Notes under the pieces: generated by a model
Told to the model about the DNA's origin: nothing
Database searches by the model: none
What the model saw: the letters and a program-made list of their open reading frames with translations, nothing else
Assembly (NCBI RefSeq): GCF_004364175.1
Contig: NZ_SNZW01000017.1
Coordinates: forward strand, 1-64,000
Origin: Maribacter caenipelagi
Lineage (GTDB): Bacteria > Bacteroidota > Bacteroidia > Flavobacteriales > Flavobacteriaceae
DNA: 64,000 nucleotides
Reading direction: 5' to 3'
Shown: positions 42,350 to 51,845 of the stretch, piece after piece
Numbering within the stretch: the first letter of the stretch is position 1
Layout of the letters: each line of letters begins with the position of its first letter
Program-made: the position numbers and the translations under genes

Positions 42350-44653
42350 TTATACCGTAATCAACTCATTTGGTATTAAAGCTACTTTTTTTCCATTGAC
42401 CCGAATAGATACTTCTTCAGTACCAATCAATTGAAACGTAGTATTCTGCGCCGTAACGGATACCTTAATTATTCGATCTCTAAAATTGACCTTGAAAGAA
42501 TAGGCTTTCCACTGATTGGGTATTTGAGGCTTAAATGATAATTTATCATTGATAACGCGCATACCACCAAAACCTTCAACAATACTCATCCAAGTACCAG
42601 CCATAGAAGTAATGTGCAAGCCTTCTTCTACTTCTTTATTATAATCATCTAAATCTAATCTAGATGTTCTTAAATAGAAATTATACGCCTGTTCCATTCT
42701 ACCCAATTTCGCTGCTTGAATACTATGTACACATGGCGACAAAGAAGATTCATGAACAGTAAAAGGCTCATAGAAATCGAAGTGTTTTTCTAAATCTTCA
42801 ACAGAAAAATCTTCCTCAAAAAAATAAAAACCTTGCAAAACATCTGCTTGTTTTATATATGGAGACCTTAAAATTCTGTCCCAACTCCATTTTTGATTTA
42901 TAGGTCTTTCTGTTTTTGGCAAATCATCTACCCTTACCAAATCTTTATCTAAAAAGCCATCTTGCTGTAAAAATACCCCATGCTCTTTCGAATACGGAAA
43001 ATACATTTTATTGGCTACTTTCCTCCATTTATCACACTCTCTATCAGTTAGTTTAGTTTTACCAATTATTCTATGATAATCGTCTGAATAACCGTTTTTA
43101 ACTTTGTCTAACTGAGTTAGCGTATAATTAATACACCATTTCGCTAAATAGTTAGTATACCAATTATTATTTACGTTGTTCTCATACTCATTAGGCCCTG
43201 TTACCCCAAGCATCACATATTTATTTTTATCCTTTGATAGGTTTACACGTTGGTGCCAAAATCTAGAAATACCGATTAATACTTCTAACCCCATTTCTGG
43301 TATGTAGCTGTAATCGCCAGTATATCTAAAATAGTTATGGATTGCAAAGGCGATTGCCCCGTTTCTATGAATTTCTTCAAAGGTAATCTCCCATTCGTTA
43401 TGGCATTCTTCACCATTCATTGTTACCATTGGGTACAATGCCGCTCCATTAGAGAATCCTAATTTTTTGGCATTTTCAATAGCCTTTTCTAAATGGTTGT
43501 ATCGATACTTCAATAACTTTCTAGCAACCTTATCATCTTTGGTAGCCATATAGAAAGGAATACAGTATGCCTCGGTATCCCAATAGGTACTACCGCCATA
43601 TTTTTCACCAGTAAATCCTTTAGGACCAATATTAAGCCTAGAATCTGTACCTAAATAGGTTTGGTTTAATTGAAATATATTGAAACGAATACCTTGTTGC
43701 GCCTTTACATCGCCTTCAATAACAATATCGCTCATGCTCCAAATAGCTGCCCAAGCATCTTTTTGTTTTTGTAATAACTGATCAAAGCCTAAAGCACTTA
43801 CTTCATCTAAACTATTATTAGCTACTTGTACTAATTCTTGATTAGGGTGATTTCTTGCAACAGTGTAACCACCAAATTTCGTCAACGTAACAGATTCGTC
43901 TGCCTTTAAATTCTGCTCAAACCTTAAAGACACAAATGAATCTGTCTTTTCATACGGCACACCCGAAATCTGATTCCCATTATATTCTAATGAAGCCTGC
44001 ATAAACGTACAGGTCTTAAATTCAGTTTTCATAGTATGCGCCTCGATAAAGGCACGGTTATCTGTTGTGCTTACATTCGTAGTATTCCAGAATTTATCAT
44101 CCCAATTACTATCTTCATTTGTAATACCACTATCTAAATATGGCTCAAAAACTAAGGTAGCATCTGTCTTTAAAACCTTAACGGTGTATGAAATAGCACC
44201 AACCGTATCAATATCTATACTCAAAAATCGTTTTACAACAACTTCTATTTCTACATTATTAGAAGCTACTGCTTGAAAACTACGGGTGTAAACGCCCTCT
44301 TTCATATTCAATTCTCTTCTAAAATTTGACACTTTTTTACTCGTGGCCAAATCGAACTCTACCTCATTAATATAAATTTTGATTCCGATCCAATTTGGAG
44401 CGTTCAAAACCTTTGCAAAATATTCTGGGTATCCATTTTTCCACCATCCCACACGGGTTTTATCAGGATAATAAACCCCAGCAATATAACTACCTTGAAA
44501 AGTATCACCTGTATAGGTTTCTTCAAAATTGGCACGTTGTCCCATGGCACCGTTACCTATACTAAATATACTTTCAGAAGACTTTACGTTTTCTTGATCG
44601 AAACCTTCTTCTATGATGCACCACTTATCTGGTTTAATATAATCTTGATTCAT
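42350..44653 (-). CDS. GH65 glycoside phosphorylase, probable maltose phosphorylase
   Basis: A 767-residue GH65 enzyme. The catalytic acid is Glu489 in GVTGPNEYENNVNNNWYTN; the substrate-binding YGGSTYWDTEAYCIPF (352-367) and MNGEECHNEWEITFEEIHRN (412-431) are typical of the family. It cleaves an alpha-glucoside with phosphate to beta-glucose-1-phosphate and glucose. Maltose is the likely substrate; trehalose, nigerose or kojibiose cannot be excluded. The gene is 36 bp downstream of pgmB, which isomerises the beta-glucose-1-phosphate. No signal peptide. Confidence 0.88.
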   Translation of the reverse strand: MNQDYIKPDKWCIIEEGFDQENVKSSESIFSIGNGAMGQRANFEETYTGDTFQGSYIAGVYYPDKTRVGWWKNGYPEYFAKVLNAPNWIGIKIYINEVEFDLATSKKVSNFRRELNMKEGVYTRSFQAVASNNVEIEVVVKRFLSIDIDTVGAISYTVKVLKTDATLVFEPYLDSGITNEDSNWDDKFWNTTNVSTTDNRAFIEAHTMKTEFKTCTFMQASLEYNGNQISGVPYEKTDSFVSLRFEQNLKADESVTLTKFGGYTVARNHPNQELVQVANNSLDEVSALGFDQLLQKQKDAWAAIWSMSDIVIEGDVKAQQGIRFNIFQLNQTYLGTDSRLNIGPKGFTGEKYGGSTYWDTEAYCIPFYMATKDDKVARKLLKYRYNHLEKAIENAKKLGFSNGAALYPMVTMNGEECHNEWEITFEEIHRNGAIAFAIHNYFRYTGDYSYIPEMGLEVLIGISRFWHQRVNLSKDKNKYVMLGVTGPNEYENNVNNNWYTNYLAKWCINYTLTQLDKVKNGYSDDYHRIIGKTKLTDRECDKWRKVANKMYFPYSKEHGVFLQQDGFLDKDLVRVDDLPKTERPINQKWSWDRILRSPYIKQADVLQGFYFFEEDFSVEDLEKHFDFYEPFTVHESSLSPCVHSIQAAKLGRMEQAYNFYLRTSRLDLDDYNKEVEEGLHITSMAGTWMSIVEGFGGMRVINDKLSFKPQIPNQWKAYSFKVNFRDRIIKVSVTAQNTTFQLIGTEEVSIRVNGKKVALIPNELITV

Positions 44654-44689
44654 GAAATTTATATTGAATTGAAATATAGCTACCTTAAA

Positions 44690-45358
44690 TTATTCTTTAT
44701 GTTGTTTTTTGATCAATGATTCTAAAAAATCATCGCTCATTTCGGTAAAATCGTTAAAATTGTAATCTGCCTCGTTTAGTATTTCAGTATCTCCTATTCC
44801 TATGCTTACCATATTTGCTGCATTTGCTGCTTGAATACCTGCAACTGCATCTTCAAAGACCACACATGAATTTGCTGCAACACCTAAATTATCAGCTGCA
44901 ATCAAAAACACTTCTGGGTCTGGCTTTGCCTTGGTTACGCTATTACCATCGACAATGCTATCGAAATATGGTAATAAATCAACCTTTTCTAAAATAGGTC
45001 TGGCATTTTTACTTGCAGAGCCCAATGCTATGGGGATATTTTTATTCTTTAAATATTGTAAAACCTTTGCAACATCTGGGAGAATTTCACTTGAATTCAT
45101 CTTTTCAATGTAAGCTAGATAATCAACATTTTTCTCAACCATCCATTTATCGAACTGATCCTGTGTAGCAGTAATATTGCCAATATCTAAAAGAATTTCT
45201 AGGCATCTTTTTCTACTCACTCCTTTAAAGAGTTCGTTCTGATCTTTGGTAAATTCAAAACCTAATTCATTGGCTAGTTTTCGCCATGCTAAATAATGAT
45301 ACTTAGCTGTATCAACAATAACACCATCTAAGTCAAATATAAAACCCACTTTTTCCAT
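44690..45358 (-). CDS. pgmB: Beta-phosphoglucomutase
   Basis: A 222-residue HAD-superfamily enzyme. The nucleophile aspartate is in GFIFDLDGVIVDTAKYHYLAW (Asp9, with Asp11 as acid/base). The cap has GVSRKRCLEILL, then LGSASKNARPIL (Ser/Lys) and a C-terminal KAKPDPEVFLIAA-VVFEDAVAGIQAA. It converts beta-glucose-1-phosphate to glucose-6-phosphate, the product of the adjacent GH65 phosphorylase. Thirteen bp separate it from lacI. Confidence 0.95.
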   Translation of the reverse strand: MEKVGFIFDLDGVIVDTAKYHYLAWRKLANELGFEFTKDQNELFKGVSRKRCLEILLDIGNITATQDQFDKWMVEKNVDYLAYIEKMNSSEILPDVAKVLQYLKNKNIPIALGSASKNARPILEKVDLLPYFDSIVDGNSVTKAKPDPEVFLIAADNLGVAANSCVVFEDAVAGIQAANAANMVSIGIGDTEILNEADYNFNDFTEMSDDFLESLIKKQHKE

Positions 45359-45371
45359 TATTACAAAAATA

Positions 45372-46394
45372 TTAGTTGATTGTAGAACCTCTTTTAATTA
45401 ATGTCGCTTCAATTACCTCTGTTCTAAAAGGCTCTTCTACTACCTCAGTTGACTCCATTCTTTTTATCAGCATTTCGGCTGCTAATCCCCCCATTTTTTC
45501 ACCATGCTGAGCAACCGTACTAAGTTTGGGCGAAGAGAATCGAGATAAGATTCCGTCCGTAAATCCTATTATAGATATATCTTCAGGTATTTTCAAACCT
45601 ATTTGCTGAATAACACTCATACATTGAACTGCGAAAATCTCATTAACACACAATACCGCTTCTATTTCATTTTTCTGAAAAAACTCTGTTATTAGCTTTG
45701 TATTGTCTAAATCATGAGGTAAAGTCAAAATTAAATTCTTATCGAACGGAATATCATTATCCTTTAAAGCTTGTATATAGCCATCTTTTCTACGTTCACT
45801 TACATTAAAATAATTATCGGTCGTTATCAAGGCAATTTTCTTAGATCCTTTCTCTATTAAATGCTCAACCGACTCTCGAGCTATTTCCATATCATTCAAT
45901 ATAACCTTATCGCATGCAACCTCTGGGGCTACTCGATCAAAAAGAACTATTGGTATACCTTGATCTAACAATTCTTTTAAATGGGTAAAATCATTCTTTC
46001 GCTGGGTTTCGGCACTCAATGAAAGTATAAACCCATCTATACTGCCGTTTGCCAACATTTCCATGTTAATTACCTCTTTATCATAAGATTCATCAGAAAT
46101 ACAGACAATAACATTATACCCCATCTGATTGGCATACATTTCTATACCCCTAAAAACTGTGGTAAAAAAGTGATGCACAATATCTGGAATAACAACACCA
46201 ATATTTTTGGTTCTCTTATTTTTTAAGCTAAGTGCGATATTATTAGGACGGTAATTATAGAATTTTGCAAAAGCCTTAATTCTATCTTTTGTGTCTTTGC
46301 TAATTTCTTTACTGTTCTTCAATGCCTTCGACACTGTAGAAATAGAAACATCAAGTTCTTTAGCAATATCTTTTAAAGTGATTTTTGGTTTCAA
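45372..46394 (-). CDS. LacI-family transcriptional regulator
   Basis: A 340-residue repressor-type regulator. The HTH headpiece is TLKDIAKELDVSISTVSKALK (residues 5-25), with a hinge DRIKAFAKFYNYRPNNIALSLKN and a periplasmic-binding-protein-type sensor domain beginning NIGVVIPDIVHHFF. The sensor likely binds maltose or a related sugar. The gene is divergent from susC and leads the minus-strand operon, so it would control both. A LacI-type palindrome is in the intergenic region at 46608-46623. Confidence 0.93.
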   Translation of the reverse strand: MKPKITLKDIAKELDVSISTVSKALKNSKEISKDTKDRIKAFAKFYNYRPNNIALSLKNKRTKNIGVVIPDIVHHFFTTVFRGIEMYANQMGYNVIVCISDESYDKEVINMEMLANGSIDGFILSLSAETQRKNDFTHLKELLDQGIPIVLFDRVAPEVACDKVILNDMEIARESVEHLIEKGSKKIALITTDNYFNVSERRKDGYIQALKDNDIPFDKNLILTLPHDLDNTKLITEFFQKNEIEAVLCVNEIFAVQCMSVIQQIGLKIPEDISIIGFTDGILSRFSSPKLSTVAQHGEKMGGLAAEMLIKRMESTEVVEEPFRTEVIEATLIKRGSTIN

Positions 46395-46715
46395 AAAAAA
46401 GGAATTTAAAATTTAAGATAAGAACTTAAATTAATCTAGAAACAAAAGTTCAAAAATAGATTCTATATCGTAAATATATATAAAAAAGGATTTTTCTTAT
46501 ATTTGAAGAATAATCATATATTCATATTTAACCTGTATGTTAATTAAGAATATCATAATATTGTCTATTAACATTCATTATACTCGCAAAAATTAAAAGT
46601 TATCAACACGAAACCGTTTTCGTAAATTTTAATTTTGCTTAAACTATTGTTAACACACCTTTTTACATATTTTTAACAATTGAAATTAAATTAACTCAAC
46701 TTAAATTAACAATTT
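46395..46715. promoter_or_regulatory. lacI-susC divergent promoter region
   Basis: A 321-bp non-coding AT-rich region between the divergent lacI and susC genes. It contains the LacI-type operator at 46608-46623. A Bacteroidota -7-type match TAnnTTTG (TATATTTG, 46498-46505) lies ~210 bp before susC, and CAAAAATA (46451-46458, the minus-strand TATTTTTG) lies upstream of lacI. A 7-bp inverted repeat ATTTAAG/CTTAAAT sits at 46411-46417/46425-46431. No gene is seen. Confidence 0.5.
46608..46623. promoter_or_regulatory. Candidate LacI-family operator
   Basis: ACGAAACCGTTTTCGT is a 16-bp palindrome with perfect 6-bp arms ACGAAA/TTTCGT around the centre CCGT. It fits the general LacI/CcpA-type operator pattern nGnAAnCGnTTnCn (cGaAAcCGtTTtCg). 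It lies 93 bp before the susC start and 214 bp from lacI. The adjacent LacI regulator is the natural ligand. Inference by pattern. Confidence 0.6.
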
Positions 46716-49700
46716 ATGAAGATTACATTCCTAAAAAGTCTGTTAGTTCTCGGTGCATTTTTGTGCTTTGGATACATACAGGCGCAAGAAGTATCTGGAA
46801 CTGTTTCAGATTCAAGTGGACCTTTACCAGGAGCTAGTGTTCTAGAAAAAGGGACAACGAATGGTACACAAACCGATTTTGACGGTAATTACACATTGAC
46901 CGCTGAAGAAGGTGCTGTACTTATTGTAAGTTATATCGGCTACAAAACTCAAGAAGTGGCTATAAATGGTAGAACTTCAATTAACTTTACTCTAGAAGAA
47001 GATGCTGAAGCATTGGAAGAAGTTGTAATTATCGGTTACGGTACAACAACTGTAAAAGATGCAACAGGTTCGGTAACTGCTGTAACTGCTGAAGATTTTA
47101 ACGGTGGTAACATTGCTTCGCCAGAACAGTTAATACAAGGTAAAACTGCCGGTGTTAACATTCAAGAAACTAGTGGTGAACCTGGAGCGGGCATCCAGAT
47201 TAACATTAGAGGTTCTAACTCTGTACGTGCAAACAACAATCCTCTTTTTGTAGTAGATGGTGTTCCATTAGGCGGTGGTAATACTTCACCACAAGGTGAA
47301 ACAGGTTTTGGGCAAAGTGCTGTTAAAAACCCATTAAACTTTATAAACCCTAATGATATTGAAAGTATCAGTATTTTAAAAGATGCATCTGCAACTGCTA
47401 TTTATGGTTCTCGTGGTGCTAACGGTGTTGTAATCATTACTACTAAAAGTGGTAAAGGCAGCAGCAAAGGTGTATGGGATTTTTCAAGTTCATTAAGTAT
47501 TGCCAAAGCAGCAAATACTTTTGACCTTTTAGATTCTTCAGAATTTTTATCTGGAGTTACTGCCGTAGGTGGTAATGCAAGTGCCGTAAATTTCGGTGCC
47601 AATACGGACTGGCAACAAGTTGTATTAAGATCTACTGCTTCTCAAAACCAAAACCTTTCTTACTCTAAGAATTATGGTAGTGGTAACGTAAGAGCAACAT
47701 TTGGTTACGGAAAACAATTTGGTATCGTTGAAAACTCTGATTTAGAAAGAATTACCGGTAGAGTAAATCTTAACCAACGTTTTTTAGATGATAAACTAGT
47801 TCTTGGCCTTCAAATGTCGATTGCTAGAATCAATGATTCTCAAGCGCCAATTAGTGCCCAAGCAGGTGCTGCAGGTGATGTTTTAGGAGGGGCTTATGCT
47901 GCGAACCCAACATGGCCAGCTAACTCAAGTTTTAATGCAGGCGGATTAAACGTAAATCCCCAGAATGCTTTAGATAATACTCAAAATATTACCAACACCG
48001 ATAGATATTTATTGAACGGATCTATTCAGTACAATTTCACATCTGAACTTTCGGCAAAATTAAATGCAGGTTTAGATGTTGCAGAGGCATCCAATACTTC
48101 TGTTATTTCAAGAGATATTATCAACCTTAACGGTGTTACCGATATAGGTCGTGGTAATTACGGAATTTTAAAGAGAGACAACAAAACTTTTGAAGCTACG
48201 GTTAACTACAATAAAGAATTCGAAAACTCTAGCTTAGAAGCTTTAGTAGGTTTCGGTTACCAAGATTTTCAAACTTATGGATTTAATGCTGGTGGTAGAG
48301 GTTACACAACTAGTGATTTAAATGCAATGGGTAGAGACCTAAGAGGTGCTGTAGTCGATTTACAGAATGCTGTAACTGGGTCTTACCAACAAGCTTATTA
48401 CGCTCCTAACACGGGTGGGGTATTGGTGAATAGATTATTACCAACCGTTGTAGCTCAAGAAGAATTAGGCAGAACTCTTGACAGTCCTGTTACTTCTGTT
48501 TTCACAAACTCATTTGACAATACAGATGAGCTACAGTCTTTCTTTGCTAGATTAAATTACACTTTGAAAGATAAGTATTTGTTTACAGCGACAATGAGAG
48601 CTGATGGTTCTTCTAGATTTGGACCTGAAAATCAATACGGTTACTTCCCTTCTGGTGCTTTTGCATGGAAAATGAACGAAGAGGATTTTGTTGGAGAGAA
48701 CGTTTCTACACTTAAATTACGTTTAAGTGCGGGTATCACTGGTAACCAAGATGGTCTAGGTTATGGTAACTTCGTAGCAAGACAACGTTTTTCTGATTTA
48801 ACTGTTCAACAAAATCTTGATATTAACGCCAACGGTACTGCAATTGTAGCTACTGATAGACCCGACCTAAAATGGGAGTCTTCTTTCAACTTAAACGCTG
48901 GTTTTGATTTCGGATTTAACAATGATCGCTTAAGCGGTAGTGTTGATGTTTATAGAACTGAGACTACTGACGTTCTTTTACAAACTCCACCTGCAGCACC
49001 TGCTGTTGACCCTTTCCAATTTCAAAATGTTGACGCTAGTATTATCAACCAAGGGGTTGAATTTGCATTAGCTTACGATTTTGTGCAAACTGATGACGCA
49101 ACGTTCTCTGCAGATTTCAATATAGCTTACAACAACAACGAAGTTCAAAATTTCGAAGGTCTAATTGATACTGGTGCAGTTAACGGTCCTGGTTTAACAG
49201 GTGCATTTGCACAACGTTTTGCTTCTGGTCAGTCATTATATTCTTACTACCTACCAATTTTCACTGGATTTGATGGTGCTGGTTCGCCAACATACCAAGA
49301 TGTTGATGGAAATGGTGTAGGAGACCCATTTGCAGATAAAACCTTCGTTGGCGAAGATGCTTTACCAGATATTACAACTGGTTTAAGCTTAAACTTAAAA
49401 GTTAAGGATTTTGATGCATCTGTATTCTTTCAAGGTCAATTTGGTTTCTCAGTATATAACAACACCGAAAATGCGTACTTTACTGCAGGAGCGCTTTCTA
49501 ACTCTAGAAATGTAACTCAAAGCGTATTAACAAGTGGTGAAGACCCAGGAGCTTCTGCTGATGCTTCTACTCGTTTCTTGGAAAAAGGAGATTTCGTACG
49601 TTTTCAAAATGCTAGCATTGGTTACAATGTACCTTTATCTGGTGAAGGTGCTTTAAACTCGTTACGTTTTTCATTAACTGGTCAAAATCTTTTCTTAATT

Positions 49701-49838
49701 ACGGATTATAGTGGTTTAGATCCAGAGGTTACTGCAAATACTGGTGATTTAGGTTCAGGTGTACCATCTAGAGGTATTGATTACGGGTCTTACCCAAGAC
49801 CAAGAACTTTCACTTTTGGTATTAATGCATCATTTTAA
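46716..49838 (+). CDS. susC: SusC-family TonB-dependent receptor
   Basis: A 1040-residue outer-membrane receptor. The signal peptide ends YIQAQ, followed by a carboxypeptidase-regulatory-like domain (VSGTVSDSSGPLPGASVLEKGT, ~25-100) and the SusC plug (GKTAGVNIQETSGEPGAGIQINIRGSNS; SISILKDASATAIYGSRGANGVVIITTK). The C-terminal barrel ends RTFTFGINASF with terminal Phe. It forms the import channel for oligosaccharides with SusD. Substrate is likely maltodextrin judged by the divergent maltose operon. It is 18 bp before susD. Confidence 0.95.
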   Translation: MKITFLKSLLVLGAFLCFGYIQAQEVSGTVSDSSGPLPGASVLEKGTTNGTQTDFDGNYTLTAEEGAVLIVSYIGYKTQEVAINGRTSINFTLEEDAEALEEVVIIGYGTTTVKDATGSVTAVTAEDFNGGNIASPEQLIQGKTAGVNIQETSGEPGAGIQINIRGSNSVRANNNPLFVVDGVPLGGGNTSPQGETGFGQSAVKNPLNFINPNDIESISILKDASATAIYGSRGANGVVIITTKSGKGSSKGVWDFSSSLSIAKAANTFDLLDSSEFLSGVTAVGGNASAVNFGANTDWQQVVLRSTASQNQNLSYSKNYGSGNVRATFGYGKQFGIVENSDLERITGRVNLNQRFLDDKLVLGLQMSIARINDSQAPISAQAGAAGDVLGGAYAANPTWPANSSFNAGGLNVNPQNALDNTQNITNTDRYLLNGSIQYNFTSELSAKLNAGLDVAEASNTSVISRDIINLNGVTDIGRGNYGILKRDNKTFEATVNYNKEFENSSLEALVGFGYQDFQTYGFNAGGRGYTTSDLNAMGRDLRGAVVDLQNAVTGSYQQAYYAPNTGGVLVNRLLPTVVAQEELGRTLDSPVTSVFTNSFDNTDELQSFFARLNYTLKDKYLFTATMRADGSSRFGPENQYGYFPSGAFAWKMNEEDFVGENVSTLKLRLSAGITGNQDGLGYGNFVARQRFSDLTVQQNLDINANGTAIVATDRPDLKWESSFNLNAGFDFGFNNDRLSGSVDVYRTETTDVLLQTPPAAPAVDPFQFQNVDASIINQGVEFALAYDFVQTDDATFSADFNIAYNNNEVQNFEGLIDTGAVNGPGLTGAFAQRFASGQSLYSYYLPIFTGFDGAGSPTYQDVDGNGVGDPFADKTFVGEDALPDITTGLSLNLKVKDFDASVFFQGQFGFSVYNNTENAYFTAGALSNSRNVTQSVLTSGEDPGASADASTRFLEKGDFVRFQNASIGYNVPLSGEGALNSLRFSLTGQNLFLITDYSGLDPEVTANTGDLGSGVPSRGIDYGSYPRPRTFTFGINASF

Positions 49839-49856
49839 TTAAAAAAATTGTATATC

Positions 49857-51467
49857 ATGAAAAATAATTTTAAAATCTTAACGCTTTCTATTCTATCGTT
49901 GCTAGGGGTTACCTCTTGTACCGACCTAGAAATAGAAGAAACAGATTCCATCATTTCTGAGGGATTCCAAGGATTAGCCGACCCATCATCAACAGTAACG
50001 AATCTTTATGGTTCGCTTGCCGGACAATATGCCGGACAAGACAACTACTTTGCTCTTCAAGAAGTAACTTCAGATGAGCATTTAATCCCAACACGTGGAG
50101 GTGACTGGGGTGATAACGGGCTATGGAGAGTATTACACACACACGATTGGAGTGGGCAACATGCTTTTATTGTTAACGTATTTCAATTATGGAACGGAAA
50201 CCAACTTCAAGCTTCTCAAGTTTTAGATCCTAGAAGTAACCCATCAGCAACTAACATTGGCGATGCAAGCTTTATTAGAGCTTACAGCATGTGGGTTATT
50301 TTAGACAATTTTGGTCAGGTTCCTTATAGAGACACCGCATTACCCTCTACATCTGTACCTGAAGTACTAAGTGGACAAGCTGCTGTTGATTTTATTCTTG
50401 CTGACATTGAAACTGCTATTGCAAATGCTCCTGCTACAGCTGCTGCAAGTGGAAACACTAGCTTAAGAGCAAGCAAGGCCGCAGCTAGGTATTTAAAGGC
50501 TAAAGTTCTTTTAAACAAGCATATCTATTTAGGCGGTTCTCCTGATTCAGGTGATATGGCAGAAGTTATTTCTTTAGTTGACGCTATTACCGCTGACGGT
50601 TATGCTCTACAAGAAGGATATTTTGACCTTTTCTTACCAGATGCCGATACTGAAACTATCTGGTCTTTAGAAGCTAATACAATCAATAAGGTAGTAATGG
50701 GACTTCACTACAACAACACCAGTATTCAAGGTGGTGGTTGGAACGGTTTTAGTACGCTTGCTGAATTTTATGATCTTTTTGAAGGTGATGAAGATTTCAA
50801 TGAACTAGATGCCAACCAAGAACCAGCCAATAATCAAGAAGAGCGTAGAGGTGGTGTACCGACTGTAGGTATAACTTTTGCTGATCAACCTTATGCTGCT
50901 GAAAATGACGGCTATGTAGACGGCTCTAACGTTGGTTATGGTTTCCTTATCAATCAACAATATGCTCTTGACGGGACACCACTAAAAGACAGACAAGGTG
51001 CGCCACTTACTTTCAAAAGAGAATTTAAAGATGGTTCTGGTGCAGTAAACTTCATCAACAATGATGAAACTACTGGTATTAGAATTCAAAAATATGCCGC
51101 AAGAAATGGTGATGCCTCAATTAGCCATCAAATCGTTTTTAGATATGCAGATGCTCACTTAATGAAAGCCGAAGCTATGTTTAGAAGCGGTGGTGATCCA
51201 ACATCAATGATCAATGATTTAAGAACAATACGTAACACTGAAGAGTTGTTAGGAACAGTGACTGAACAAGATATCTTAGATGAAAGAGGTCGAGAATTAT
51301 ATCAAGAAGCTTGGAGACGTAACGATTTAATTCGTTTTGGACAATTCGGTAGAGATTGGTTATTTAAAGCGGAAGGGACTATTAACAATGATGATTACAA
51401 CGTGTTCCCTATTCCACCAGCACAATTGCTTGCTAATCCTAATTTGGTTCAAAACCCAGGATACTAA
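49857..51467 (+). CDS. susD: SusD/RagB-family substrate-binding lipoprotein
   Basis: A 536-residue outer-membrane lipoprotein: signal with lipobox LLGVTSC (Cys21), then the acidic start TDLEIEETDSI. The helical TPR-like SusD fold is suggested by DASFIRAYSMWVILDNFGQVPY and RYADAHLMKAEAMFRSGG, and the C-terminus FPIPPAQLLANPNLVQNPGY is the family end. It captures the glycan and hands it to SusC. ATG 49857 is chosen over an upstream TTG (49848). A strong terminator follows 31 bp after its stop. Confidence 0.94.
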   Translation: MKNNFKILTLSILSLLGVTSCTDLEIEETDSIISEGFQGLADPSSTVTNLYGSLAGQYAGQDNYFALQEVTSDEHLIPTRGGDWGDNGLWRVLHTHDWSGQHAFIVNVFQLWNGNQLQASQVLDPRSNPSATNIGDASFIRAYSMWVILDNFGQVPYRDTALPSTSVPEVLSGQAAVDFILADIETAIANAPATAAASGNTSLRASKAAARYLKAKVLLNKHIYLGGSPDSGDMAEVISLVDAITADGYALQEGYFDLFLPDADTETIWSLEANTINKVVMGLHYNNTSIQGGGWNGFSTLAEFYDLFEGDEDFNELDANQEPANNQEERRGGVPTVGITFADQPYAAENDGYVDGSNVGYGFLINQQYALDGTPLKDRQGAPLTFKREFKDGSGAVNFINNDETTGIRIQKYAARNGDASISHQIVFRYADAHLMKAEAMFRSGGDPTSMINDLRTIRNTEELLGTVTEQDILDERGRELYQEAWRRNDLIRFGQFGRDWLFKAEGTINNDDYNVFPIPPAQLLANPNLVQNPGY

Positions 51468-51497
51468 GCATATATAAATTTAAGTTTAAGTTGAAAA

Positions 51498-51526
51498 GGC
51501 CTCCAATTCATTTTGGAGGCTTTTTT
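51498..51526 (+). terminator. Intrinsic terminator after susD
   Basis: GCCTCCAA (51499-51506) pairs with TTGGAGGC (51513-51520) over the loop TTCATT. Six T residues follow (51521-51526), with more T after. It is a textbook terminator for the susC-susD transcript, 31 bases beyond the stop. Confidence 0.95.
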
Positions 51527-51780
51527 GTTTTCTAAATAACTTTTCAAACTATCAGCTTATACTTTCACCAATCAATTTATGTTGAATACCTAAGAATAAT
51601 ATGATTCATAGAATTAAGATTATACAATACAAAAAGAGAGTACTTCCTATATAAGTAAAACCATTCAAGTAAAACAGCCACTACCTTAACGAACAATAAA
51701 ACGTTAGGATTTAATATCTTCTAATAGTTGGCTTGAATTAGAGAAATATAATAAGCAATTATCTATAGCTAATAATTATC

Positions 51781-51824
51781 AAAAGAAAAGCCACAACATA
51801 TGATTATGGTATGGCTTTTCTTTT
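51781..51824 (-). terminator. Intrinsic terminator after the symporter gene
   Basis: AAAAGAAAAGCCA (51781-51793) pairs with TGGCTTTTCTTTT (51812-51824), a perfect 13-bp stem over an 18-base loop. On the minus strand the left arm is U-rich (TTTTCTTTT), so it would end the symporter transcript 22 bases after its stop. It could also stop plus-strand read-through. Confidence 0.8.
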
Positions 51825-51845
51825 ATTTAAAATAATTAAAGCATA

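Larger units (their letters stand above)
51468..51845. other. susD-symporter spacer with two terminators
   Basis: A 378-bp non-coding spacer between the plus-strand susD and minus-strand symporter genes. It holds one intrinsic terminator at each end (51498-51526 and 51781-51824). The ~250 bp between them is AT-rich; I see no gene, RNA or repeat there. Confidence 0.6.

Noticed and set aside
46498-46505. TATATTTG as the susC promoter -7 element
   Set aside because: It matches TAnnTTTG but lies ~210 bp before the start with no good -33 element; too weak to call on its own.
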